Below, piece by piece: positions 13,697 through 24,700 of a stretch of DNA of 64,000 nucleotides. The notes beneath the pieces are model-generated. The model was not told the origin of the DNA, ran no database searches, and saw nothing but the letters and a program-made list of their open reading frames with translations. Numbering within the stretch: position 1 is the first letter of the stretch; every line of letters begins with the position of its first letter. The position numbers and the translations under genes were made by a program. The stretch comes from Sclerodactyla briareus (lineage: Eukaryota; Echinodermata; Holothuroidea; Dendrochirotida; Sclerodactylidae), in contig JAODTK010003444.1 in the NCBI GenBank assembly GCA_026419785.1, positions 124,001 to 188,000 on the forward strand. Direction: 5' to 3'.

Positions 13697-14189
13697 AATC
13701 AAATTTAGATGACATCAATCGGTACTCAAGTTTTATTGGTACTATGTTACTCTGTCACATGGCGGGCCTACAATAGGGTAGCCTGTTGAAACAGGCGATT
13801 AGCTTTGCTCACCTGCGTATCAAATATTCGACCATGGTATATACCAAAGAGCGATAGCCTCCTCTGATTTCAGGAACGCTCCCGTATATCGTGTGCTTCA
13901 GCAGGCCAACTATAGAGATCCACGGTGGGTAGATCAGTCTTTCACCGCTGGGAGGCCCTGGGTCCACTCCCTGGCCGACTTGCACCAGTCGTTACAAGAT
14001 GTGGGACATACCTGACATCTGTACTGCCAAAGTTGTATAATACTGCCGAAGTTGCCGGATACTGCCGCCGAAGTTGTATATGCTGAACACCATGCGCGTT
14101 TTGAAGATGAGCGAAGGTGCACTCATAAGGCTACTAGCAGGGCCTATCTTAACTAGGTCTCTACTATTTGCACTGATACGTCCGAAAGG

Positions 14190-14690
14190 TTTCAGTCCTT
14201 TATTAGGCGCCTCAAGGTTGATTCCACAGGTATCCCCACTTTGAGAGATGGAGCAAATCTGGTCCCAACAATAAGGAAAAGCCGGAACCCTGAGTGTATT
14301 CACTGTTGAGGACCAGCCAGTACCCAGTACCAACTGAGTTAGAGGGCAACATCCCTACCATGTCTGATATCGCTGTTTCCCCCAATATAATAGAAAAACT
14401 GCTCAAGGACCTTTACCCCTGCAATAAGCAACTAGTCCAGAGGGCATACCTCCTCGTATTAGCCGATGGTCACCTTTCCATTCCTAACTTCACCCGGCCA
14501 GCCGGTACGTCGGCCCCTCGCGGCGCAGCAGCTCTAAAGCCTATCAGACAGTATCCATGAGTAAAAACTGCTAGAAGTTTTCATTCCTGCCTAAAAACGA
14601 TCACGGAGTGGAATGTTTTGCCAGACTCCCTTGTTACTATTGCAGGCAGTGATCAATTTGAAGGAGCTCTAAGGGAGAGATAAGCTTCCG
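14190..14690 (+). pseudogene. LINE reverse transcriptase, N- and C-terminal scraps
   Basis: The translation of 14215-14420 (frameshifted) has the pattern GIPTLRDGANLVPT, then NKEK, LLRTSQYP, TMSDI and KLLKDL. This resembles the segment just before the fingers of Jockey/CR1-type reverse transcriptases. From about 14425 the sequence jumps to the far C-terminus: QLVQRA, later KTITEWNVLPDSLVTIAGSD, then FEGALRE, which is the usual end of such proteins (WN-x-LP). The whole catalytic core with its YxDD motif is missing. Stops and frame changes show it is dead. Family resemblance is by eye; the exact clade is uncertain. Confidence 0.65.
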
Positions 14691-14774
14691 ATTCATGTTT
14701 GAAGCCTCTGCATACACAGTATGTTACTACACCGCTCGGTTCCGATTGGAAAGTTGGCCAGTATCCAACGAAGA

Positions 14775-14870
14775 AGATGAAGAGTAGGAGAAGAAGAGGA
14801 GGAGGAGGAGGAGGAGGAAGGAAGGAGAAGAAGAAGAAGAAGAAGAAGAAGAAGAAGAAGAAGAGAAGAA
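14775..14870 (+). repeat. GAA/GAG purine microsatellite
   Basis: GGA units followed by about a dozen GAA units, strictly purine on the plus strand. The Lys/Arg-rich and Ser-rich frames across it are artefacts of the repeat. Confidence 0.85.
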
Positions 14871-15050
14871 TGATGAAGATGGATAGATGTGATGGAATGA
14901 GTTAGGTGATTTGGGTCGCGGACTGAACTGTAACCTGGGTATAGCTACATATTGCATTGGTTCATGCTATACAGACGATGGCTGAAGCAAGTCCCATCAT
15001 GGTCAGACGGTCATATTGATAATCTTCGTGGTGTACGAGGATTTAGCAGT

Positions 15051-16620
15051 TGATCTGTTGTTGCATGTGCTCCCCCCCCTCCCCCAATAACATCCTAGTG
15101 AGAAAATACATCATCGTCTCAAAACGCTATTGAAGCGAATTGTCTGGGGGGCGGGGGGTGTTTGATTGGGTTTTTTTTTAGATGGTCCAGTAATAATAAC
15201 GAATCAACATTTCTTGGAATCAGGAACGTGAAAAATTTTCGCGTGCGGGACCAACAATCTTTCATAGCCTTTCATTCGATCCGTACAAATTGTATAGCAT
15301 GTATTCTACTGTGTGCCTATCACTTTCGTACCAAGGATCACTGATCCCAAAATCTGAAAATGCTGGTGGCGAGTCGCTCCGCTTTTATGGTAGTCGGCAA
15401 AATGAGAGTGGCCAATTGCGCCGACCCAACCTTTCGGGGTATCGAAGAGAGTACCAGTACTGTTGTTCATGGCTTGGTGAGCCATGGGAGTAGATTAATA
15501 TGTTTGACGGTGTACATACCTCGTGCCTTGTGTTTTTTAATCGGGCCTCTGTTGTTATGTGTCTTCGTGAACTAATAGCGACTAATAAGAAGGACGTGTA
15601 AATGTACGAGTAAAAGAAGTTACATGGTGCATACACGAAAGCAACACTGCAAAAGCGTCTCAAGGGATTCCATAGAAGCGGATGTCGCATACAGCAAGAC
15701 ACTGAATGACTGGATCATGCAGTACAAACATTAAACGTGTCTAATGAGCTTGCAGTTGGTTTCCAGAGATAGAGACAGCAAAAAATCACCCAAATGCAAA
15801 AAATTACCATGTGTACGGAATCCGACGATGATTTTGATTGCCACATATGTGGGGTATCTTAACAAAGCAATTTAACGTCTTTCTCCATGAGTTACAGGAT
15901 ATTTATATCCCTTTCACATTACAATGCGTTTTATTCATTTCTGAAATATCAACATTCCTTCGAACAATTATGATTTCGCATTCATACCGCGCACCTCGAA
16001 TCAATAGGCAGCCTCCTTCTTGTATTGAAAGAGGTTAAACCGCCGCAGTAGACCACTCACCGCTACGCACTGACAAGAAGCTCCACATCTAGTTTCGAAA
16101 CCGTTGATTGCACTATAAATACAAATCAGGGTGAAGACGCTGGTGCTGAGAATAGGGAAGGGGGGGGGGGGGGGCAGGAACAGTAGGGGACTCAGGACTC
16201 TGGGTATAGGTGACATTATTCACACACAGGATTCAACCACTAGGACGTGGGGAATGTTTTGTCGGGCCTATTGAAAAAAAATAAAACCTCACTGAATCCT
16301 CGCTAAATTGATCAATTTTCTTGAGATTGTGAACTGGAAAATAGGTCGTCTAGTCTTTTTAATCTTTACAGCGCATTCGTTGGCTTCTTCACAATCCTAT
16401 TTCAGAGCGAACGTGGTCACAGGAGATGGATGGGATGACGCAAATTCCCCAAGAGGAACAACGATTCCTTACTTCCCCTAACCTAATTTGTCAGGTGTAT
16501 GTGCACAACTAGTTACCGCTCCCCACGCTTGATGAATCACTCAGTGGGCGGGGTGGGTGCCAATGTGGCAATGTCAATCTATTTTATTTTGGAAGAATCT
16601 CCATGACCCAAACGACATAT
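15051..16620. other. unassigned non-coding stretch with a poly(G) tract
   Basis: 15 G at 16160-16174. Other frames, including the overlapping pair at 15360-15702, match nothing I know. Confidence 0.4.
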
Positions 16621-16900
16621 CCACCATGTTTATTCAAATGCGACAAAGTGTAAAAGATCGCATTTGATCTCTGCTGACCTCAAATGAGCTCCATTCCTGT
16701 CAGGACCAAAATGTCTACATCTACCAAGTTTCGTTCAATTCAGACAAAGTTGTAAAAATCGCATAAATACGCAAACTTGACCTCGGATGTCCCAAAACAC
16801 TCTATAAAAATGTTAGGTACGAATACCACACATGGTATATCTTGTTTAATCCAATCCGGGTGAACCTTTACTCAAAATGGCGGCGGTGGCGATGGCAGAG
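16621..16900 (+). repeat. very degenerate sequence resembling the 305-bp family
   Basis: It shows the TGACCTCAAATGA and 'ctaccaagttt' style landmarks and a second half with TTGACCTCGG. The match is weak compared with copies at 44-57 kb, so it may be a distant subfamily or coincidence. Confidence 0.3.
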
Positions 16901-16941
16901 ATGGCAAATCGAAAGTATCCCCAAAGTGGAAAAATAATTCT

Positions 16942-17000
16942 GCTCTATGACATCACGCTCACTCCGGTAGGATATGAGATAATGCGGCTGACCGATTCAG
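16942..17000 (+). repeat. DIRS left inverted terminal repeat
   Basis: It begins GCTCTATGACATCACGCTC and ends GGCTGACCGATTCAG. The first 37 bases recur inverted at 20025-20061, and the last 30 recur inverted at 20310-20339. The left end is therefore complementary to two separate places on the right, as expected of a DIRS terminus plus internal complementary region. Confidence 0.85.
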
Positions 17001-17401
17001 TACACATCCTGACGCGTGAAGTAAGGAGCTGATCCGGCTTTCTTCACAGGCTATCCGTGTGCACCCGTGCAGGAATTTTTCAGACGTTAGTGTAATCATA
17101 CAATTACACTACGTTGTTCAGTATCTTGTCGGAAGCAGCCGCTCACGGGAGTAGCCTGCTGTTTACAGAGGTGTATTTCTGCAACCTACTGGAGGTGAAA
17201 TTTGTCGCTTTTTCTTGTTATCCCTAATATTTGGGAAGTTGCCGCTATACACAGCGATAGTCGCTGGGCTCCGGTTAGATTAGGCTATAGACTGTCCTGC
17301 ATCCTACACATCTGGTGCCACTGTACACAGCATAATACCTGCTGGGCATCAAGTAAGAGTAGCCGCTGGCCTCCATTATTAGCACTCATAAACACTATCT
17401 A

Positions 17402-17716
17402 TCTTGGTATTTGTTTTTCCTGAATTTGGAGGAGGAGTTAGATTACTCAAAGGTGGATCTTGTGCCGGCCTTGTATGACAAATTGGGGAAGGCCCTTCCA
17501 CTAGTACAAATGCTAACACGCAAGATATGCTTAATAGCTATGCAAGCTCAAATTAAACTCCTATCGGTCAAAATACTGAAAGATGGCGAGCCTGCCAAAA
17601 CACAAGAGGCTAATTGCTCACCACCAATAGGGGGCCCAGATTTGGTCCGGCAGGCAAACTCCAAAAACTCACCCAAATGTACCCACAACCCACTCAATCA
17701 CCTCCCTCGCAGGTGA
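17402..17716 (+). pseudogene. possible gag-like remnant of the DIRS element
   Basis: A frame of about 100 codons lies where DIRS elements carry ORF1, between the left terminus and the reverse transcriptase. It is charged and Leu-rich at first (EEELDY, later KLGKALPLVQ) and Pro/Asn-rich at the end. I recognise no domain, and DIRS gag proteins are poorly conserved, so the assignment rests on position only. Confidence 0.35.
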
Positions 17717-17859
17717 CCAGGCTGACTGCTCAGCTCCTCGTTCTAGGAACTTAAAGTCACAGAAAGTCCAATTCTATATTATCAAGGCAATGACAGCCAT
17801 ATGACAGGCCATTTTTTTTAGGCCAGAGAGGGAAACGTTACAAACAGAGCCCCAGCAAC

Positions 17860-18700
17860 CGGCCACAGGTTTGAAAGCACTAAAGGTACTTCTATATAAC
17901 ACTAATAAAGCTACCCCTGCAGTCCAAGCTGGGAGGCTCCGATTTTTCCTAAATAATTGGCGGAAAATGACGTCAAATGAAGTTTTTTTTTTAACTCATA
18001 CAGGGTTACGAGATCGAGTTGACCCAAATCAACCCATTAACGTCCAGGCTTTACTCAAAAGCATGCCTTCTATGGCAGCATTCAGTGGCAAACCTTTTGA
18101 CGATGAAATTGCCAGCCTATTGGAAAAAGGGGTCATTGAACCCACAAATAATCCCAGGACCATTCATTTCTACAAATCTTTTTCGGCAGAAAAAGACAAA
18201 GATACCGTCTGATTTTAAATCTAAAACTTCTGAACGAATCAGGTCCACTATTACCATTTCAAAATGGACACTGAATTCAAGGCGGTCCTGGGTCTTCTCC
18301 AACCTACTTGTTTCATGGCCTCTTTAGACTTACAAGATGCGTACTATGCCGTTCCAGTGGCATACGCAAGCAGAACATATCTAAACTTCTACTGGAAAGG
18401 CTGCCTATATCAATTTACCTGCCTGCCAAATGGTATGGCCTCGGCCACAAGAATCTTCACAAAAGATAATGAAGCCAGTACTATCCCACTCAAGAATGCA
18501 AGGCCACTTCTGTGCCATAACATTGATGATATTTTACCTTCAGGAAAATACATATAATGAATGTGTTGAGACCGTATGCCAAGCATCCAAGGCTCTCACG
18601 GATCTGGTCTTTACCATCCACCCAAAGAAATCCGTACCAATACCATCCCAAACACTAAGTTAACGTATTTGGGGTTTCGGCTTAGTTCATGGCGGACGAG
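17860..18700 (+). pseudogene. DIRS-type reverse transcriptase, frameshifted
   Basis: The N-terminal signature AGRLRFFLNNWRKMTS (about 17919-17970) is typical of DIRS polymerases. After a frame change near 18160 comes RLILNLKLLNE. After another near 18264 comes motif A, FMASLDLQDAYYAVPV, with its catalytic Asp, then YQFTCLPNGMASATRIFTK (motif B region), then HNIDDIL, which matches the catalytic xxDD box with His-Asn in place of the usual Tyr-x. A later LTYLGFRLSS in another frame marks the end of the thumb. At least three frame changes break the gene. The catalytic Asp codons survive, so decay may be fairly recent or patchy. Confidence 0.85.
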
Positions 18701-19185
18701 GCGACGGGATGCTCATCGTGCTCAACTGGCCCACACAGCCGTGGTACCCTCTACTTTTACGCATGCTCATAGCTACGCCAACGTCTATTTCCAAGGCGAG
18801 CAGACTTATTAACGCTTCCAGGGAGCCAACAACGCATCCCTTACTACCCAAGCTACAGCTCATGGCTTGCCTCTTGTCAGGCAAGCTCTCCAAGGTATTG
18901 GAATTTCCGGAGACACTCTCCATGTTATCTTGTCCTCTTGGCGGACACAAACTCAAACAAAATACCGCTGTTATCTTAACAAATGGAGCGCATTCTGTCG
19001 TAAAGAAGGTATTGATCCGTTTTGCCCATCCCTCTAAAAGGGACTCTAGCCTTTCCCACAACCTTATACCACGCGGGACTTGGTGCAGCTCCCACAATTC
19101 AGCCAGGTCCGCGCTGTCGGCTTTGTGTGTTAGCTCCTACGGAAATACCGTAGGCACACACCCACTGGTGACGCGTTTCCTCAAA
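18700..19185 (+). pseudogene. linker/RNase H region between RT and recombinase
   Basis: In DIRS elements an RNase H domain sits between the polymerase and the recombinase. The longest frame here (18709-19344) is open but changes character. I cannot identify RNase H catalytic residues with confidence. It joins a recognisable recombinase frame near 19186. Confidence 0.45.
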
Positions 19186-19800
19186 GGGTGTTCGAGCTAC
19201 GTCCATCACTCCCAAGATATACATCAACCTGGGACGTCGCCAAGGTGCTGGCGCTGCTCCGCCACTTCAGCCCAAAAATTAAAGTTACCGCCCAGAGAAC
19301 TCACCTGGAAGCTCGTAATGCTCATCGCACTCACTACAGCGTAGAGACTACAAACACTTGGCAGCTTTTACATCGGGTAGATGGTGGTCAACGAGGATTC
19401 TGTAGTGTTTACCTTGCCTCAACATGTAAAACAGTCTCGGCCAGGGAGCCGGCAGTTTCAGGTCACCCTTTATGCGTACCCTCATGAGCAAACCCTCTGT
19501 GTAACCACTGCTCTAAGAGGATACTTAGCCAAGGCTTCGGCACTTCGGGGCACGGAGAATCGACTATTCGTTGGCCTCATTGAGTCCCACAGGCGAGTGA
19601 CCACTGCAACACTCTCTCGATGGATCCGCAAAGTGCTCTCACTATCGAGAATAGACCAGAGTGTTTACAACCCCCTCGACCAGATCCGCGGCCACATCAG
19701 CGGCCTTCTCATCTGCAGTCCTACTACAAGAAATACTCACAGTGGCTGGATGGAGTCGGGAACAGACTTTTGCAAAATTTTATAAACGACAAACAGAATC
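19186..19800 (+). pseudogene. DIRS-type tyrosine recombinase, frameshifted
   Basis: The domain starts with FELRPSLPRYTSTWDVAKVL, common at the start of DIRS recombinases. LVMLIALTTA is followed by a stop codon, then RLQTL holding the first catalytic Arg (codon at 19345). The next frame gives HRRVTTATLSRWIRKVLS. A further frame gives PSTRSAATSAA with the second catalytic Arg (the preceding His of the HxxR box is Pro here), then TVAGWSREQTFAKFYKR with the Trp and the nucleophilic Tyr. The frameshifts and the His-to-Pro change make it inactive. The enzyme family acts in the nucleus to integrate the circular DNA copy. Confidence 0.88.
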
Positions 19801-20024
19801 CAAGAACACTTTGGTGGTTCAAGTATTTTTTTGTTTTTGTCCTAACGCAGTTACGTCGAAGTAACCACCTGAGTTCAAGTAAAATGTTTCGTTAACTATA
19901 TGATAACTTGCAACGGGAGAATGCCTCAGATTAACATGAATTGCTTGTCATGTTGTCTTTTACACTGTTGAGGTTTCCTCAACGCCTGATACCCGGTTAA
20001 TTATCAGAACACAGGCTTTAAAGT

Positions 20025-20061
20025 CTCATATCCTACCGGAGTGAGCGTGATGTCATAGAGC
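20025..20061 (-). repeat. DIRS right inverted repeat, perfect match to left end
   Basis: It is the exact reverse complement of 16942-16978, starting CTCATATCCTACCGGAG and ending GTGATGTCATAGAGC. Confidence 0.88.
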
Positions 20062-20064
20062 AAA

Positions 20065-20412
20065 CCTAAAATAAACGAGACCTGAAGGTTGAAGTTTGAT
20101 TGGGATTCTGCCTAATGCGTCACGCGAACGGAAGGTTGATATGCCCTCCCGCAGCAGCTTTGCCCTCCCATTATGCCTGAATTGGCTTCAATAATTGTGG
20201 TAGTCGTCATGTTTAGCAAGACGCCCTTCATGAATCATGTCATTTATTCAGTTTTGCGTTCCTTCACTATTGTGATGTTCGCTGTATTCATTAATAATTG
20301 CTTAAAACACTGAATCGGTCAGCCGTGTTATCTCATATCTTCCCTCCATTCGCGTGGCGCATTAGGCAGAATCCCAATCAAACCTCAACCTTTCAGGTCT
20401 CGTTAATTTAGG
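20065..20412. repeat. 79-bp inverted repeat forming the DIRS right-hand hairpin arms
   Basis: 20065-20143 and 20334-20412 are imperfect inverted copies (core GGGATTCTGCCTAATGCGT against ACGCATTAGGCAGAATCCC with one difference), separated by about 190 bp. The inner edge of the second arm overlaps the 20310-20339 copy of the left terminus. This could be the internal complementary region or a second, inverted and truncated DIRS end. Confidence 0.7.
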
Positions 20413-22230
20413 ATTATTCAACATAGTCAACTGGCAAACAAATCGTCTTGAATCATTTTAGTCTAAACCAGTATCGAACCATCGCATCGTTACAACGTAA
20501 ACAATGGAAAGGAGCCGACTTTTGAATAGCGCCATCGTAGCCATCGTAAGGAAAACACAGTATTTGTGTAAAACATGCCAGGAACCGAATCACCTAGCTA
20601 GAACGTATGGCTGGAGCAGAGGCGATATTCCTGGTGGACCAATCGCCACTGCTTGTGATTCCTCAACTTTTTACTCCTCACTATGAATCGCTCCATTCCC
20701 AGTGTAAGTTGATAACCTATCTTATTCCATTGTTCTTGATGTGATTGGAATTTTTTTTTTTTTTTTTTTTTTTTTGGGGGGGGGGAGAGGTTTCTCCCGT
20801 CCGAGTTCACGAAAAAGGAAGGTTGTAAAATGTTCAATGCTCTATAGAAAAACGAAACTGCAGTATAGTACCGTTTCTGGTGTAATTTATTTTGAAAATG
20901 ATGATAGGGTCTTTCATTATTTTATGTTTGATTCCTTGACATCAGTCTAGAAATTCATACAACAATGTCAGCGTGGTTTATGTGTGTTTGTGTGTGTGTG
21001 CTGTGACGCCTAGCTTTATCACGATACTTACCTGCCTGATGATATGTGAGTGCGCCTTATTAGTTGTGCTTTAAGGTCGGGTCAAATGGTCATCTGATGT
21101 CGGAGGAGGTCAAAGTATCAAAACCTCGTGTCACGATAAGTCCAGGATGCTCGATCCGATTAAGTTCTCCAAAAGTGGGACCGAGAGGGGACGAAAAACA
21201 TGTTTTTCCCTTCTATTTGAGATTATGTTATTAGTTGAATTAAGATGATCTCAACCCCGCTCTTCGATCTCACCTGGAGTATTCTGTGCAAGTGTGAAAT
21301 CCTATTTTCTCTGAAAATAAGCGCTAATTGAATGTTCAAAGGAGAGCTCCGATATTACCGTGATCCACTGTCTGCGATATTTGCGTATGATGAAAGTGAA
21401 GCTACCCTCTTTGGCCTGACTTCAGTGGAGCTAAGGCGAATTGAATTTTCTCTAACTAACAACTATACCATTCAAGGAGATTCCTTACTTCTAACAATCG
21501 TCATAATTGTCCGTTCAAACAATTTTCGTATACCATGGGCGCCGCCATCTTGTAAAATACCCACAGTGCCTAGTCACCGTTGTGTACGCGTGTCACTGGT
21601 AGGGAAATTTAAACCTTCCTGGAAACTTGGACCTGCCCTGGATACCGTAGAAACTGCATATTCATTAAGGTGATTATCATACTACAAAAAAACCGAGTCC
21701 ACAAAAGCAGTTTACCACGCCGTTTTTTAATTATTCGAGAAGGATTTTAAAACTTGCTGACATCAAGTCGTTTCATTCAGTTGAGGATCACTTTCCGCAC
21801 TGTAGCGCAGGTTAATTAGGATACGCACTAACACTTACAACTACAGTGTAGGTTATAACTGGAGTGTAGATTATTCGGACTATATCGTTAGTCAATTCAT
21901 CAAAACAATGCTTTAGCTCATATACACCAGCGAAGGCATTAACTAAATAATGCAATGATTAATAAATAATTAATATTTCGTCCATTTCTTGAAAATATCT
22001 ATTCGAACTTGAATATTTGTTGTTTCCCACACCAGCATGGAGTGCGTTCAAGTATATCCCTATCAACTCCGAAATATTTAGTGCGAGAGAATGATATACG
22101 ATCAAGCAAACGACTGCGCAAGGCTAGGCCTGTGTACGGTCACAATATCACAAATTGTCAGAAGAGACAATCGAGTCGGAATTGTCAGTTCTAAGGATTC
22201 TCCCTGACTGTATACATACAGGAGCCATTA
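20413..22230. other. unassigned stretch with a poly(T)-poly(G) junction
   Basis: 25 T followed by 10 G at 20751-20785. No gene recognised. The 113-codon frame at 21332-21673 has no family resemblance. Confidence 0.4.
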
Positions 22231-22440
22231 TCTCAGGCTTCGTGGTAAACATTGCAGATTGGACATTCGGGAGTATTTCTTTCCGCAAAGAGTGATTACT
22301 AAGTGGAATACCCTCCTGCAGATGTTGTCTAGGATTAAGAGAAAGTTAATGCTTCAGCCTGGACTGTTTCAGGGAATGGTGGATAATGAATTTCAGTTCT
22401 GGTTGTTCTTCCTCTGGGTTTTGTTGGTTTCAGGGACGTT
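22230..22440 (+). pseudogene. LINE reverse transcriptase C-terminus
   Basis: In one frame: RLRGKHCRLDIREYFFPQRV, then ITKWNTL. This is the standard C-terminal signature of CR1/Jockey-type LINE proteins (RLDxRxYFFxxRVxxxWNxLP). The frame drifts after the WNTL. Nothing upstream of about 22230 matches, so it is a strongly 5'-truncated insertion. Confidence 0.7.
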
Positions 22441-23459
22441 CATGAGGACTCATTTCCTTCCTGACACACTCCTATTAACCTAAACTATCTAAAACCTCGT
22501 TCGATGCGCATGAGAAGAGAGAAAACGAGAAGTAAGCTGCAAAATGGCCCAGGCAGCTGACATTTGTAGCAACGTCTATTAACCTTGACAGCAATATGAA
22601 TATGAACGTGGCTCCAGTTTCCCGTATATCCGATAGCAAGAAAGCCGCGTCAATCGCAGTGATTCCTTGACTGATCCGTCGACCACTTCATGGTACTCAT
22701 TTTCAGAGGGGGATCGAGTTATCGCGGTTTCCCAGCCCTAAATTACTCCCAAATTGACTCGGCTTCTCACGATTTGTTCCTTATTCACCTAAAGTGACCT
22801 AAATAAATAAATATATATAATTTTGGTAATTAATAATAATAATAATAATGGCACCTTTCCGAACATTCGCAATTTTACGTTTTCCCGGGGTTGTACGGAT
22901 TGGTTGAGAAACAAAGTAGGCCCCATTGTGGGCGCCCAGTCCTCTCGTCGGAGAACAGTACATACAACGTATAATACTCGTTTTCAGCTTCATGGCGAGA
23001 GAGAGAGGGAGGGAAGGGGGGGGGGGGGGAGGTATGAATTGGGACGAACATTCGAGTAATTGAATACTGAAAAAATAAAAATGGGGCAGGTTACGATGAA
23101 CGCGTAAGAAACTATGGTGATGGTGAAAGGCGCCGGACAATTAAAAACCCAAATCTTAATCCTCCCATCTCTCCCTGACATTCCATAGCCCCACCTTTCC
23201 AAATAGTGTCTCTTTATTAAGGTTCATTTTGTCAACTCATATAATAGTCTAATACATTGAAAATCATTTGCAACTGCACTGGAAGGTGGGTATATAAATC
23301 AATTTTTACATGTTTTGTTTTAATACATTCAAGACATGCGATCGGACTCTCTCAGATAGATTGGACCCTTGTTAGCTTTGGACCCCCAGCTTTCAACGAG
23401 CGGTTGCACCTTTGCCCATGATGCTGAGAATACGAGGTCGCCATTGGCTGCCATACTCG
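22441..23459. other. unassigned non-coding stretch with a poly(G) tract
   Basis: (AAT)n at about 22828-22849, GA-rich sequence and 14 G at 23016-23029. No gene recognised. Confidence 0.4.
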
Positions 23460-23987
23460 TAAAGCCTACCTCACACTATACGGAGTTCAACGCCGCAACC
23501 GCTTACGCAGCGGCGACCGTAACTCCTTGCGACTCTGCGACATTCACTGCGGTCGCTTCCCAGTCCGTGACCATATCGTTTAGAAACTCCTGCAGTGGAG
23601 GAATTCACGGCAGAAGGAAAAACGGGGATATTTTTACTATTTTTGCAAAGGTCTGTCCCATATGTCCTCCTCCGATTATTGAAAGAAGTTGTACCACTGG
23701 ATAGCAAAAAGGATGCTATACTTTCAGTCGAGCTATTTCGCGCTCCTATCGCCCTGCTTTCGATTTATTTGCCATCACAAAAATACTTGGAGCCTTGCGA
23801 ATTTCGAAAAATTTCGACTCGTTCCAAATTCACTGCAACGCCTGCGGTCATCTGGCCGCTCCGCAGTGGTCTAAGTGTTTGCGGTCATTGCCTCTCACGC
23901 TACGGTAATAACAGCGACCGCGCGTAGGGCGTAAGCTGTCGCTTTGCCTGCGAGAGCAAGTTCCGCCCCGTGTGAGGCCGGCACCTA
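23460..23987. mobile_element. GC-rich MITE with long imperfect inverted ends
   Basis: The left end has GCCTACCTCACAC at 23464, then CGCTTACGCAGCGGCGACCG. The right end has the inverse order: GCGACCGCGCGTAGGGCGTAAGC near 23914, then GTGTGAGGCCGGCACC to 23985. The arms pair over about 90 bases with gaps. There is no coding capacity; superfamily and target duplication are not resolved. Confidence 0.5.
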
Positions 23988-24285
23988 AGGCTCCCTGTCC
24001 ATCATTTTGCAATTAGGGCTGAGAAGCTTACTTGCTCCCTCATATGTAGGGGTCCAGATCTATGAAGTACCACTGACATGTTTAGAGACATATATATTCG
24101 GTAAGGAATAGTAACAATCAATTTAAACAGGTCTTTATTTTGTGCAGGGCGTTCGAAAATGTTGTGCGGTGTGTTTGTTTAACGACGCCAATTTCCTCCA
24201 TATGGCGCTCCATCATGTTGCCATAGTGATCGTGTAGTTATGAATAAGGTCTATCAATTTCAGCTTGATCGACCAAGCTCTGAAC
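23988..24285. other. unassigned non-coding stretch
   Basis: Nothing recognised. Confidence 0.4.
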
Positions 24286-24700
24286 TCGAGTTCACAGGGT
24301 TATTCGACTTGGCTTGAGTCAATGACTTTTGACCTGAGCTAAGAAAAATAGGTACCCATGTACACAATTATAGGGAAACCAAAGGCACGTATGATCTGGA
24401 TTATTCAGCCGGGTGGGGTCGAGTTATCATGTTCACGAGACTCCGAGCTAAAATGTCTAGAATGTACATTTTTCTTTGACCGATGATGACTCTGATTGTA
24501 CACAACAAACAGACTGTATAACCAATGTTAAATAGGCCAGTCAACTGTATTCTGCTGACCTCAGAAAATCGTAACCCTGACCATGGACAATGGGGTTCAT
24601 ATACTCATTGCCCGCATACCACGTATGGAGCTTGATCCTTCTAGATGATTATCGTATTCACAAGTTAAAATTCACTGAAATGTCCATTTCCAATGTATCT
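24286..24700 (+). repeat. 305-bp family, two diverged copies
   Basis: Landmarks appear twice: TTTGACCTGAGC, then GGTGGGGTCGAGTTATCATG at 24411-24430. Then TGCTGACCTCAGAAAATCG, GGGGTTCATATACTCA and ATTATCGTATTCACAAG at 24556-24665. Half-site spacing is no longer regular. Confidence 0.6.

Larger units (their letters stand above)
13697..15050 (+). mobile_element. internally deleted LINE with flanks shared with 35.75 kb
   Basis: The left flank (13697-13990) and right flank (about 14910-15045) match 35750-36310 in the same order and orientation, including GTCACATGGCGGGCC against GTCACATGACGGGCC. Between them lie two short pieces of LINE reverse transcriptase, listed separately. The simplest reading is a LINE that lost most of its body. 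The downstream sibling lost the reverse transcriptase entirely. Confidence 0.6.
16942..20412 (+). mobile_element. DIRS-like tyrosine-recombinase retrotransposon, decayed
   Basis: The order is a gag-like region, a DIRS-type reverse transcriptase, a linker and a tyrosine recombinase, enclosed by inverted rather than direct repeats. DIRS elements insert with a tyrosine recombinase instead of an integrase, and their split inverted ends and internal complementary region serve circular replication intermediates. 16942-16978 and 20025-20061 are perfect inverted copies (37 of 37). 16971-17000 is inverted again at 20310-20339 (28 of 30). The coding part has several frameshifts and stops, so this copy cannot be autonomous. 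It is about 3.5 kb, short for the group, so parts may be lost. Confidence 0.85.

Noticed and set aside
18700..19097. Minus-strand 136-codon frame across the DIRS element
   Set aside because: It is antisense to the linker between polymerase and recombinase and has no family resemblance.
21020..21060. GATACTTACCTGCC resembling the 5' end of U1 snRNA
   Set aside because: The sequence diverges from U1 after about 12 bases and has no stem-loop I or Sm site.
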